Part shown: positions 24,338 through 32,208 of the stretch, in pieces
How positions within the stretch are numbered: the stretch's first letter is position 1
How the letters are laid out: the number at the start of each line of letters is the position of its first letter
DNA from: Sphaerisporangium krabiense
GTDB lineage: Bacteria; Actinomycetota; Actinomycetes; Streptosporangiales; Streptosporangiaceae
Direction: 5' to 3'
Length of the DNA: 64,000 nucleotides
Assembly (NCBI RefSeq): GCF_014200435.1
Contig: NZ_JACHBR010000002.1
Coordinates: 1,511,421-1,575,420 of the forward strand
Position numbers and translations under genes: made by a program
The notes under the pieces: generated by a model
Seen by the model: the letters and a program-made list of their open reading frames with translations, nothing else
What the model was told of the DNA's origin: nothing
Database searches by the model: none

Positions 24338-24358
24338 ACACGACACAAGGTGTCGTGT
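24338..24358. promoter_or_regulatory. Perfect dyad between two PPOX genes
   Basis: ACACGACA-caagg-TGTCGTGT is a perfect inverted repeat with 8-base arms in the 199-base divergent gap. No adjacent regulator gene is an obvious owner. The rest of the gap holds a TTGACT on the minus strand (24297-24292) but no gene. Confidence 0.55.
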
Positions 24359-24458
24359 TTCTGGACGAGCATGGTGCACCGGCCGTCGCCGACGGCCGAC
24401 GTGGGCCGGGCCACGCGGACAGACGCGGCGGACCCGAAACAGATGGACAAGGATCTCG

Positions 24459-24992
24459 ATGCGCGAAACGCCGGAAGAGCTCGAACAGCTCCAAGCACTC
24501 CTCGACACCTCCCTCTCCCGATCCACCTCGCACCTTCGCTCGATCTTCACCGAGAGGACCATGACCGCGGAGCGGCTCACCCGGGTCCTGACCGGCATGT
24601 GCACGCTCGCCGTGTCCACCGTGACGGCGAAGGGCGAGCCGCGGATCAGCGGCGCGGACGGGCATTTCCTGCACGGCAGGTGGCACTTCGGCACGGCGCG
24701 CGGCGCCGCCAAGGCCGGCCACCTGGCCGCCCGCCCGGCCGCCAGCGTCGCGCACATGCGCGGCGAGGACCTCGGCGTGTTCACGCACGGCACGGTCGAG
24801 ACGCTCAACCCTCAGGGCGGCGCGCCGGCCGCGGACTGGCCGTACCTGCTCGCCTACTTCAAGGACTTCTACGGCCCCGATCTCTTCGACTGGGACAACG
24901 AGGTGGTCTACTACCGGCTGCACCCGCACTGGATGACGGTCTACGCCCCCGATGTCGCGAAGCTCACCGAGGCGTCCGGCCGTTCCCACTAG
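24459..24992 (+). CDS. Pyridoxamine 5'-phosphate oxidase-family protein
   Basis: 177 residues. After a helical N-terminus (MRETPEELEQLQALLDTSLS) comes a split beta-barrel: GMCTLAVSTVTAKGEPRISG, then GRWHFGTARGAAKAGHLAAR and VAHMRGEDLGVFTHGTVE. This subgroup binds FMN or F420, and its substrate is unknown. The last third (FKDFYGPDLFDWDNEVVYYR, then LHPHWMTVYAPD) is conserved in the subgroup. An AAGGA lies 8 bases before ATG 24459. It is divergent from the other PPOX gene and convergent with TetR. Confidence 0.83.
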   Translation: MRETPEELEQLQALLDTSLSRSTSHLRSIFTERTMTAERLTRVLTGMCTLAVSTVTAKGEPRISGADGHFLHGRWHFGTARGAAKAGHLAARPAASVAHMRGEDLGVFTHGTVETLNPQGGAPAADWPYLLAYFKDFYGPDLFDWDNEVVYYRLHPHWMTVYAPDVAKLTEASGRSH

Positions 24993-25019
24993 CGGGCCGT
25001 CGCCGCGCGCCCGGGGTGA

Positions 25020-25793
25020 TCAGGAGCCGGGCGTGGACCTGCGCTCGACGAGGGCGGCGATGCCGTCCAGGACGCGTTCGAGGCCGAACTCGAAGGCGTG
25101 CACCGGGTCGGAGGGCGCGTTGTACGCCTCGCCGGCCGCCTGGCCGACCCGCGCCCCGAGCGGGAAGCGCGAAGGGTCCATGAGCTTGCCCAGGTAGGGG
25201 GCGTGGGCCCACCACCACTGCTCGTCGGTCATGCCGGTGCGCTGCTCGGCCTGGGCGGCCTCCACCGCGCCGCGCGCCGCGCCGTGGACGTACCCGCCGA
25301 CCAGCGCGACCACCGAGTCCATCTCCAGGTCGGTGAGCCCGATGCCGTCCACGGCGGAGAGTTCGTACTCGTAGGAGTCGGCCACGTTCGGGCCGAGCGG
25401 GGGACGGCCGGTGGCGACGTAGGACAGCCACGGGTGGCGCTGGTAGAGCGCCCACTTCTCGCGGGCGATCTGCTCCAGCCTGGCGCGCCAGCCGCCCTCG
25501 ACCTCCGCCGGCCTGGCGGCCTCGCCGATCGCCGTGTCCAGCATCAGGTCCAGCAGCTCGGCCTTGCCCGGCACATAGGTGTACAGCGACATGGTGCCGA
25601 CGCCGAGCCGCTCGGCGACCCGGCGCATGGAGAGCGCGCCGAGGCCGTCGGCGTCGGCGACCTCGATCGCGGCCGCGACGATGCGGTCGACGCTGAGGTC
25701 GGGACCGCCCTTCCTGCCGGACTTCTCGCGGGTGCGCCACAGCAGGGCCAGGCTGCGCGCGGGGTCGCCCCCGCCGGTGTACTCGGTCGTCAT
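25020..25793 (-). CDS. TetR-family regulator of the ABC exporter
   Basis: 257 residues from ATG 25793 (MTTEYTGGGDPARSLALLWR); ATG 25805 would add MRA plus one residue. The helix-turn-helix reads LSVDRIVAAAIEVADADGLG, then MRRVAERLGVGTMSLYTYVP. The C-terminal ligand domain contains a Trp-rich segment (GMTDEQWWWAHAPYLGKLMD). It is divergent from a Drr-type ABC exporter with a long perfect dyad between, so it most likely represses itself and the exporter and responds to the exported compound. Confidence 0.92.
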   Translation of the reverse strand: MTTEYTGGGDPARSLALLWRTREKSGRKGGPDLSVDRIVAAAIEVADADGLGALSMRRVAERLGVGTMSLYTYVPGKAELLDLMLDTAIGEAARPAEVEGGWRARLEQIAREKWALYQRHPWLSYVATGRPPLGPNVADSYEYELSAVDGIGLTDLEMDSVVALVGGYVHGAARGAVEAAQAEQRTGMTDEQWWWAHAPYLGKLMDPSRFPLGARVGQAAGEAYNAPSDPVHAFEFGLERVLDGIAALVERRSTPGS

Positions 25794-25853
25794 CGTGGCT
25801 CGCATCCTATCGCCGCCCACCTCGGCCCCTGGCTTGCCCTCCGTCGGCGCATC

Positions 25854-25891
25854 CTGTACCGTACGGCAGCCCGTATGCTGTACGGTACAGC
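25854..25891. promoter_or_regulatory. TetR operators before the ABC exporter
   Basis: CTGTACCGTAC (25854-25864) and GTACGGTACAG (25880-25890) are perfect 11-base inverted arms. The right part alone forms the palindrome GCTGTAC-g-GTACAGC (25877-25891). Two dimers could bind across the divergent promoters. Confidence 0.7.
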
Positions 25892-25920
25892 GTACGGAAG
25901 CAACCCCGAGGAGGGTGCCA

Positions 25921-26886
25921 GTGGAAACCACCGGACACGCGGTGGTCGCGGAAGGGCTGCGCAAGCGGTACGGCGGCGCGGAGGCGCTGGCGGGGTTCGA
26001 CCTCGCCGTGCCCGAGGGCACCGTGTGCGGGCTGCTCGGCCCCAACGGCGCCGGCAAGACGACGGCCGTGCGGGTGCTGACCACGCTCCTGCGGCCCGAC
26101 GGCGGCCGCGCCCACGTCGCCGGGTTCGACGTCGTAGGGCAGGCCGCCCAGGCGCGCCACCGCATCGGGCTCGTCGGCCAGAACGCCGCCCTGGACGAGG
26201 TGCTGAGCGGACGGCAGAACCTGGTCATGTTCGGCCGCCTCTACCACCTCGGCCCGGCGCGGGCACGCCGCAGGGCCGACGAGCTGCTAGAGCGGTTCGG
26301 CCTGGCCGAGACCGGCGCCAAGCCGGTCAAGCAGTACTCCGGCGGCATGCGGCGCAGGCTCGACCTGGCCGCCGGGCTCATCATCGCGCCGCCGGTGCTG
26401 TTCCTGGACGAGCCCACCACCGGCCTCGACCCGCGCGGGCGCGACGAGGTCTGGGAGGCCGTCGCCTCCCTGGTCGCGGCGGGCACCACCGTCCTGCTCA
26501 CCACCCAGTACCTGGAGGAGGCCGACCGGCTCGCCGCCAAGATCTGCGTCATGGACGCGGGCCGCGTGATCGCCGAGGGCAGCCCCGACGAGCTGAAGAG
26601 CCGCATCGGCGAGGACCGCGTCGACATCGTGCTGCGCGCCGGCGACGACCTCGCCCGCGCCATGGCGCTCGCCGCGCGCGTCACCGGCGGCGAGCCCGAG
26701 GGCGACCCTGGCGCCCGCCGCGTCAGCGTCCCGGTGCGCGACCGGGTGGCCGCGCTCACCGACCTGGTCCGCGCCCTGGACGACGCCGGCATCGCCGCCG
26801 AGGACATCACGCTGCGCCGTCCCTCGCTCGACGAGGTGTTCCTGCGCCTCACCGGCCACCGCGCCGGGCAGGAGGCGGCCGCGTGA
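25921..26886 (+). CDS. ABC exporter ATP-binding protein (DrrA-like)
   Basis: 321 residues from GTG 25921, with GAGGAGGG at 25908. Complete nucleotide-binding domain: Walker A GPNGAGKTT, signature YSGGMRRRLDLAAGL, Walker B VLFLDEPTTGLDPRGRDE and the switch His region TTQYLEEADRLA. The C-terminal extension after residue 225 (DELKSRIGEDRVDIVLRAGD) is typical of DrrA-type proteins, which energise export of anthracyclines and other drugs. The stop overlaps the permease start (GTGA). The cargo cannot be inferred. Confidence 0.94.
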   Translation: METTGHAVVAEGLRKRYGGAEALAGFDLAVPEGTVCGLLGPNGAGKTTAVRVLTTLLRPDGGRAHVAGFDVVGQAAQARHRIGLVGQNAALDEVLSGRQNLVMFGRLYHLGPARARRRADELLERFGLAETGAKPVKQYSGGMRRRLDLAAGLIIAPPVLFLDEPTTGLDPRGRDEVWEAVASLVAAGTTVLLTTQYLEEADRLAAKICVMDAGRVIAEGSPDELKSRIGEDRVDIVLRAGDDLARAMALAARVTGGEPEGDPGARRVSVPVRDRVAALTDLVRALDDAGIAAEDITLRRPSLDEVFLRLTGHRAGQEAAA

Positions 26887-27707
26887 CGATCGCGATCCCC
26901 GCCCCGCCCCGCGGCCTCGCCCGGCTGCGGTGGGCCCTGGCCGACGCATGGGTGATCACCGGGCGCGACCTGGCCCACTGGGCCCGGCAGCCCGCCCAGT
27001 TCGTCATCGGGCTGCTGTTCCCCGTCATGGTCGTGCTGATCTTCGCCTACATGTTCGGCGGCGGCATGGTGATCCCCGGCGGCGGCGACTACCGGGAGTT
27101 CCTCATGCCCGGCATGTACGCCATGACCATGGTCTTCGGCATCGAGGCCACCTTCACCGCCGTCAGCGCCGACGCCGCCCGCGGCGTCACCGACCGGTTC
27201 CGCTCGCTGCCCATGGCGCCGTCGGCGGTCGTGACCGGGCGCGGCGTCGCCGACATGCTCAACTCCGCCGCCGGGCTCGCCGTGATGATCGCCTGCGGGC
27301 TGGCCGTCGGCTGGCGCTGGCACGAGGGCCCCGGCGCGGCGCTGGCCGCGGTGGGCCTGCTGTTGCTGCTGCGCTTCGCCCTGCTGTGGGCCGGCATCTA
27401 CCTCGGGCTGGTGCTCAGGAACGCCGAGGCGGTCATGGCCCTGCAGATCCTGGTGTGGCCGGTCGGCTTCCTGTCCAACACCTTCGCCTCGCCCGCCACC
27501 ATGCCCGGCTGGCTCGGCGCGATCGCCGAATGGAACCCGATGTCGGCCACCGTGTCGGCGACCCGCGAGCTGTTCGGCAACCCCGGCTGGGGCGGCGACA
27601 CCTGGGCCGCGCAGCACGCGCAGCTCATGGCCCTGGTCTGGCCGTCGCTCCTGCTCGTGATCTTCATCCCCCTGTCGGTCCGCCGCTACCAGCGCCTCAG
27701 CAGCTGA
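26883..27707 (+). CDS. ABC-2-type exporter permease (DrrB-like)
   Basis: 274 residues starting at GTG 26883 inside the ATPase stop. Six membrane helices are expected; the first is QFVIGLLFPVMVVLIFAYMF, and the conserved ABC-2 stretch is EFLMPGMYAMTMVFGIEATF, then DRFRSLPMAPSAVVTGR. The late motif FASPATMPGWLGAIAEWNP is typical of DrrB permeases. It forms the membrane channel with the preceding ATPase. A strong GC hairpin follows the stop. Confidence 0.93.
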   Translation: MTIAIPAPPRGLARLRWALADAWVITGRDLAHWARQPAQFVIGLLFPVMVVLIFAYMFGGGMVIPGGGDYREFLMPGMYAMTMVFGIEATFTAVSADAARGVTDRFRSLPMAPSAVVTGRGVADMLNSAAGLAVMIACGLAVGWRWHEGPGAALAAVGLLLLLRFALLWAGIYLGLVLRNAEAVMALQILVWPVGFLSNTFASPATMPGWLGAIAEWNPMSATVSATRELFGNPGWGGDTWAAQHAQLMALVWPSLLLVIFIPLSVRRYQRLSS

Positions 27708-27715
27708 CCCGTCGT

Positions 27716-27753
27716 CCGCCCCCGGCGCCGCGGACGCGGGCCGCCGGGGGCGG
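27716..27753 (+). terminator. Strong hairpin after exporter operon
   Basis: CCGCCCCCGGCG (27716-27727) pairs perfectly with CGCCGGGGGCGG (27742-27753). It starts 9 bases after the permease stop and has no T-tract. Confidence 0.7.
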
Positions 27754-27911
27754 ACGGTTACCCGGCGCGTAATCGATTTCCGCCGCGGGGCGCGCCAAGG
27801 TTGAGGCGTGGCACGGACCGCCGGTTCCGCGGGACGCGGGGCCGGGGCGCCGGCCGCGGTTTTCCGATGAAGACCGATCAGGGTCGATAAGGATCAATGA
27901 GGAGAGCGACG

Positions 27912-28280
27912 ATGAGCGACGTCGAGAAGATGATCGACCAGTACATCACCGTGTGGAACGAGACCGACCCGGCGGCGCGCCGCGCGGGCGTCGCCCAGGT
28001 GTGGGACGCCGACGGCACCTACACCGACCCGCTGGCCGCCGTGCAGGGGCACGACGCCATCGACGCGTTGATCGCCGCCGTGCAGGCGCAGTTCCCCGGG
28101 TTCGCGTTCCGGCTCGCCGGAACGGTGGACGCCCACCACGACGTGGCGCGCTTCGGCTGGCATCTCGGGCCCCGCGGGGACGCCGAGTCGGTCGTGGACG
28201 GCTTCGACGTGGTGACCCTCGCCGAGGACGGCCGCATCCGCCACGTCTACGGCTTCCTCGACAAGGTCCCCACCACCTGA
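27912..28280 (+). CDS. SnoaL/NTF2-like protein
   Basis: 122 residues from ATG 27912, with GGAGAG at 27901; ATG 27897 is possible but lacks a ribosome site. The NTF2-like fold is indicated by MIDQYITVWNETDPAARRAG, then WDADGTYTDPLAAVQGHDAI and the final VVDGFDVVTLAEDGRIRHVY. Such proteins act as isomerases, cyclases or ligand binders; the active-site residues here do not point to one. It is a single gene between the exporter and the convergent ECF42 sigma gene. The 204-base upstream gap holds only the hairpin and a slightly AT-rich leader. Confidence 0.82.
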   Translation: MSDVEKMIDQYITVWNETDPAARRAGVAQVWDADGTYTDPLAAVQGHDAIDALIAAVQAQFPGFAFRLAGTVDAHHDVARFGWHLGPRGDAESVVDGFDVVTLAEDGRIRHVYGFLDKVPTT

Positions 28281-28341
28281 CGGTCCCGCACGGCGGGTGG
28301 CCCTCGCCCCGGTGGCGGCGCCGCGTGGCGCGGGGAACGGG

Positions 28342-29589
28342 TCAGCCGTGGCCGGCGAGGCGGGAGGCCCTGGCGTTGAGGTAGCGCTGCTGGGGGAGGC
28401 CGGAGGCCCGTCCGGCCGCCTCCTGGTAGGCCGCGCGGGCCGCCGCGTGGTCGCCGGCCATCTCCAGCAGGTGGGCGCGCACCGCGTACAGGCGGTGGTC
28501 GCCGGCGATCCGCTCGTCGGCGGCGAGGTCGTCGAGCAGGTCCAGCCCCGCGCGGGCGCCCTTGACCATCGCCACCGCGACGGCGTGGTTCAGCGCCACC
28601 ACCGGCCCGCCCGACACCCGGGCCAGCAGTTCGTACAACGCCATGATCTGCGGCCAGTCGGTCCGCGCCGCGTCCGGCGCCTCGTCGTGGACCGCCGCGA
28701 TCGCGGCCTGGATCTGGTACGGCCCCGGCCTGCCGTGCGCCAGCGCGGCGGTCACCAGGGCGACGCCCTCGGCGATCAGCCCGGCGTCCCACAGGCCGCG
28801 GTCCTGCTCGGCCATCGGGATCAGCGACCCGTCGGGCCCGGCGCGCGCGGGTCTGCGCGCGTCGGTGAGCAGCATCAACGCGAGCAGCCCGGTCGCCTCG
28901 CCGTCGCCGGGCAGCAGGCCGTGCAGCAGGCGGGCCAGGCGGATGGCCTCCGCCGACAGCTCCCGCCGGTGCAGACCGGGCCCCGAGGTGGTCGCGTACC
29001 CCTCGTTGAAGATCAGGTAGAGGACGTGCAGCACCGCGCCGAGCCGGGCGTCCCGCTCCGGGCCCGCCGGGACGGCGAACGGGACGCCGCTCTCCTTGAC
29101 GCGCTGCTTGGCCCGGCTGACGCGGCGGGTCATCGTCGCCTCCGGCACCAGGAAGGCGCGGGCGATCTGCGCCGTCGTCAGGCCGCCCACCGCGCGCAGG
29201 GTCAGCGCGATCTGCGAGGCGGGCGACAGCGACGGGTGGCAGCACATGAACAGCAGGATCAGCGTGTCGTCGGAGTCCTCCGGCCGGCGGTCCGCCGGCG
29301 GCGCGAGCCACTGATCGGCCGGTGTCCACCGGGCGGCGGCGTCCTCGCGGTCCCTGCGGGCCCGCTCGGCGCGCAGCAGGTCGGTGAGCCGCCGCGAGGC
29401 GACGGTGATCAGCCAGGCGCGGGGGTCGCGCGGGCGGCCCTCCCGCGGCCACTGCACGGCCGCCGCGAGCAGGGCCTCCTGCACGGCGTCCTCGGCGGTG
29501 GCGAAGTTGCCGTAGCGCCGCACGAGCGCGCCGAGCACCTGCGGCGCGAGCGCGCGCAGCAGGTCCCCGGCGTCGTCCCCCGTCACCAC
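28342..29589 (-). CDS. ECF42-type RNA polymerase sigma factor
   Basis: 415 residues, much longer than a simple ECF sigma factor. Sigma-2 region (about 10-80: NFATAEDAVQEALLAAAVQW, then DPRAWLITVASRRLTDLLRA) and sigma-4 (about 115-165: RAVGGLTTAQIARAFLVPEA) precede a helical C-terminal extension (YLIFNEGYATTSG, then LNHAVAVAMVKGARAGLDLL), the TPR-like part diagnostic of ECF42. These sigma factors have no anti-sigma partner and are linked to YciI/DGPF genes. Exactly such a gene lies four bases upstream in the same operon. The extension probably controls activity. Confidence 0.92.
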   Translation of the reverse strand: MVTGDDAGDLLRALAPQVLGALVRRYGNFATAEDAVQEALLAAAVQWPREGRPRDPRAWLITVASRRLTDLLRAERARRDREDAAARWTPADQWLAPPADRRPEDSDDTLILLFMCCHPSLSPASQIALTLRAVGGLTTAQIARAFLVPEATMTRRVSRAKQRVKESGVPFAVPAGPERDARLGAVLHVLYLIFNEGYATTSGPGLHRRELSAEAIRLARLLHGLLPGDGEATGLLALMLLTDARRPARAGPDGSLIPMAEQDRGLWDAGLIAEGVALVTAALAHGRPGPYQIQAAIAAVHDEAPDAARTDWPQIMALYELLARVSGGPVVALNHAVAVAMVKGARAGLDLLDDLAADERIAGDHRLYAVRAHLLEMAGDHAAARAAYQEAAGRASGLPQQRYLNARASRLAGHG

Positions 29590-29593
29590 TGGG

Positions 29594-30013
29594 CTAGTCC
29601 AGCTCCTCCTCGGCGCCGGCCAGCGGGCGCACGTCCACGTACCACTCGTGCTCCAGGTTCGCGCCCTTCGGGTGCGGGGTCGCCGCGAGCCGGGCGGCGA
29701 TCTGGGTGGCCCGGTCGAAGCTCTCGCACTCGACCGTCGTGTACCCGGCCAGCACCTCCTGCGTCTCGGCGTAGGGCCCGTCGGTCACGACCGGCACCCC
29801 TTCCCGCAGCCGGATCCTGCGGGCGTGCACCGGGGCCGTCATGCCCTGGGCGTCGACGAACTCGCCGGACTCGATGAGGTCCTGGTTCCACTCCGCCATG
29901 AAGGCGTGCAGGGCGGCGACGTCCTCCTGCGTCCAGACCACCCCGCCGGTGTCCTTGCCCGCGAGCATGTCGTGGTCCCGCTGCGAGCCGTACATCATGA
30001 TCATGTACTTCAC
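29594..30013 (-). CDS. YciI/DGPF-domain protein, partner of ECF42
   Basis: 139 residues from GTG 30013 (VKYMIMMYGSQRDHDMLAGK), with GGAGAGGAG upstream. The DGPF motif appears as TDGPYAETQEVLAGYTTVEC. The ferredoxin-like fold may bind a small ligand, and the biochemical role is unresolved. It is the first gene of the operon with the ECF42 sigma gene, as is typical. It is presumably transcribed by that sigma factor; a candidate promoter is at 30063-30089. Confidence 0.9.
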   Translation of the reverse strand: MKYMIMMYGSQRDHDMLAGKDTGGVVWTQEDVAALHAFMAEWNQDLIESGEFVDAQGMTAPVHARRIRLREGVPVVTDGPYAETQEVLAGYTTVECESFDRATQIAARLAATPHPKGANLEHEWYVDVRPLAGAEEELD

Positions 30014-30062
30014 GATTCGTCTCCTCTCCGCCGGCACCCTCGCGGTGCCGCACATCTAGGAC

Positions 30063-30089
30063 GTCGAGGCCGGACGCCGTGTCCGGACA
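30063..30089 (-). promoter_or_regulatory. Candidate ECF42-dependent promoter
   Basis: On the minus strand TGTCCG (30089-30084) and CGAC (30066-30063) are 17 bases apart, 50 bases before the YciI start. Published ECF42 targets carry TGTCGA and CGA/TC elements, so the -35 match is partial and the -10 match is good. Confidence 0.35.
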
Positions 30090-30123
30090 TCTTCGCGCGA
30101 CCGCGTCGCGAGATCTTCGGGCG

Positions 30124-30840
30124 TCACCGGCGAGGCGGGGCCGAGACCAGGCCGGTCTGGTAGGCCACCACGACGAGCTGGGCGCGGTCCCGGGCGTTCA
30201 GCTTGGCCAGCAGGCGGCCGACGTGGCTCTTCACCGTGGCGAGGCTGAGGTGCAGGTACCCGGCGATCTCCGCGTTCGACAGACCGCGGGCGATGTGGGT
30301 CAGCACCTCGCGCTCGCGCTCGGTCACCCCGTCAAGCTCGCGGGCGGGCAGGTGACCGGGGTCGGGGCCGCGGGTGAACTCGGCGATGAGGCGGCGGGTC
30401 ACGCTCGGCGCGAGCAGGGCCTCGCCGGAGGCGACGACGCCGATGGCGGTGAGCAGGTCCGCCGGGCGGGTGTCCTTGAGCAGGAATCCCGACGCCCCGG
30501 CCCGCAGCGCCGCGTACACGTAGGAGTCCAGGTCGAAGGTGGTGAGGATCAGCACGCGCACCCCGGCGGTGTCCGGGGAGCCGCAGATGCGGCGGGTGGC
30601 CTCGATGCCGTCCATCTCGGGCATCCGCACGTCCATGAGCACCACGTCGGGCCGCTCGCGGCGCGCCAGCTCCACGGCCTCCGTGCCCGTCCCCGCCTCG
30701 CCGACGACGGTCAGCCCCGGCGCCGTGTCGATCAGCAGCCGGAAGCTCCCGCGCAACAGCGCCTGGTCGTCGGCCACCAGCACCCGCACGGACGCCCCGC
30801 CCACCTCGTGCTCACCCGTGCTCACCCCGTCCGATTCCAC
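30124..30840 (-). CDS. NarL/LuxR-type response regulator
   Basis: 238 residues. The receiver domain begins VRVLVADDQALLRGSFRLLI and has its phospho-acceptor Asp in DVVLMDVRMPEMDG; the switch Thr and Lys segments (ILTTFD, and FLLKDTRP) are present. A LuxR helix-turn-helix ends the protein (LTHIARGLSNAEIAGYLHLS, then TVKSHVGRLLAKL). ATG 30840 gives a 17-residue N-terminal tail, and a shorter form from the internal GTG is possible. The kinase gene ends 10 bases upstream, so the two form one operon. The divergent ABC transporter is the likely target. Confidence 0.93.
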   Translation of the reverse strand: MESDGVSTGEHEVGGASVRVLVADDQALLRGSFRLLIDTAPGLTVVGEAGTGTEAVELARRERPDVVLMDVRMPEMDGIEATRRICGSPDTAGVRVLILTTFDLDSYVYAALRAGASGFLLKDTRPADLLTAIGVVASGEALLAPSVTRRLIAEFTRGPDPGHLPARELDGVTEREREVLTHIARGLSNAEIAGYLHLSLATVKSHVGRLLAKLNARDRAQLVVVAYQTGLVSAPPRR

Positions 30841-30850
30841 GCGCGTCCCT

Positions 30851-32050
30851 TCACGACGACGCCCGCTCCGGGCGGGCTCCTTCCTCGCGTTCCCCGCCGG
30901 GCGGCCGGTACGGCAGCCGGGCCGAGACGGCGAAGCCGCCTCCCGGGCGCGGCCCGGCGCTGAAGTCGCCGCCGTACATCGCGACCCGCTCGCGCATCCC
31001 CACCAGCCCGTGGCCGGGGGCGGCCCCGGCGGGCGGCACGCGCGTGCCGGGACCGTCGTCGGTCACCTCGACGCGCACCTGCCCCCCGTGGCCGTGGACG
31101 ACGACGCGGCAGCGCGCCGGGGCGGCGTGCCGCACCACGTTGGTCAGCGCCTCCTGGACGATCCGGTAGGCGGACAGCTCAACCCCCTCGGGCAGATGGT
31201 CCACGCCCCGTACGTCCAGTTCGGCGCGCACCCCGGCCGCCGCCGCGCGCTCGGCCAGCTCCGGCAGCCGCGCCAGCCCCGGAACCGGACGCAGGTCGTC
31301 AGGGCCCGCGGGCGCCTCCGCGCGCAGCACGCCCAGCATGTGGCGCATCTCGGTGAGCGCGCCCCGGCTCACCGACTCGATCTCGCGCAGCGCCAGGCGG
31401 GCCTCCTCGGGACGCCGCTCGGCCACGTGGTCGGCGATGCCGGCCTTCACCGTGATCAGGGTCATGCTGTGGGCCACGACGTCGTGCAGCTCGCGCGCGA
31501 TGCGCAGCCGCTCCTCGGTCACCGCCCGCGCCGCGGCCTCCCGGGCCGTGCGGGCGACGTAGGCGTGGCGCTCGCGCACGGCGCGGCCGATCGTCCAGGA
31601 CCCGCCCATGAGGGTGGCGCCGAACAGCAGCGCCGGGTACGGGAGTGCGCGCGGGAACCCGCCCGCCGGGCCCGCCATGGTCGACGCGACCACCGTCACC
31701 GCGCTGACCAGGCCGATCGTGCGCGTGGGAACCCAGCGGACCCGCGGCAGGGTGAGCGCGACCGTGTACAGGGCGAAGGCCGCCGCGGCGAACGAGTCGC
31801 GCACCACGTCCAGCAGGGCCGAGACCAGGCTGGCGGCGAAGACGACGGTGAAGACCCGCGCCGGCCACAGGCGCCGCACCGCCAGCGGCGCGCCCATCCC
31901 GGCCAGCACCGCGACCCACACCACGAGCGCCCCGGCGTCCCCGCCCGGCATCCGCGGGAACGTCTGCGCCGCGAACAGCACGAGGTAGGCCGCGGCGGCG
32001 AGCCCGTCCAGCAGCAACGGCCGCTGCCACCACCGGTACGCCTCCTGCAT
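30851..32050 (-). CDS. Sensor histidine kinase (HisKA_3)
   Basis: 399 residues from ATG 32050 (MQEAYRWWQRPLLLDGLAAA). Four to five membrane helices fill residues 10-150 with almost no extracytoplasmic domain, as in DesK/LiaS-like envelope sensors. The HisKA_3 box is RIARELHDVVAHSMTLI, with His as phospho-acceptor, and the HATPase motifs are IVQEALTNVVRHA, then DDGPGTR and GHGLVGMRERV. It is coupled to the NarL regulator (gap 10 bases) and divergent from an ABC transporter, the arrangement known for drug- or envelope-stress responsive systems. An upstream in-frame start at 32104 is less likely. Confidence 0.93.
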   Translation of the reverse strand: MQEAYRWWQRPLLLDGLAAAAYLVLFAAQTFPRMPGGDAGALVVWVAVLAGMGAPLAVRRLWPARVFTVVFAASLVSALLDVVRDSFAAAAFALYTVALTLPRVRWVPTRTIGLVSAVTVVASTMAGPAGGFPRALPYPALLFGATLMGGSWTIGRAVRERHAYVARTAREAAARAVTEERLRIARELHDVVAHSMTLITVKAGIADHVAERRPEEARLALREIESVSRGALTEMRHMLGVLRAEAPAGPDDLRPVPGLARLPELAERAAAAGVRAELDVRGVDHLPEGVELSAYRIVQEALTNVVRHAAPARCRVVVHGHGGQVRVEVTDDGPGTRVPPAGAAPGHGLVGMRERVAMYGGDFSAGPRPGGGFAVSARLPYRPPGGEREEGARPERASS

Positions 32051-32208
32051 CCGTCGACCGTACCCGGCCGGGACGATCCCGCGCCTCATCCTCGGGGACG
32101 TCATCCTCAGGGCCGACCCGCCGGGACGAAACGGGCGTGGCGTCCACCGGGCGGATCGAGGCCCAGGGCCGATGCGGGTCCCGGCCGCCGTGCGCCAGCG
32201 TTGTGCGC

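Noticed and set aside
25098..26882. Long frame joining TetR region to the ABC permease
   Set aside because: The part before 26883 is an antisense/frame-shifted shadow of TetR and the ATPase; the permease starts at GTG 26883 within the ATPase stop.
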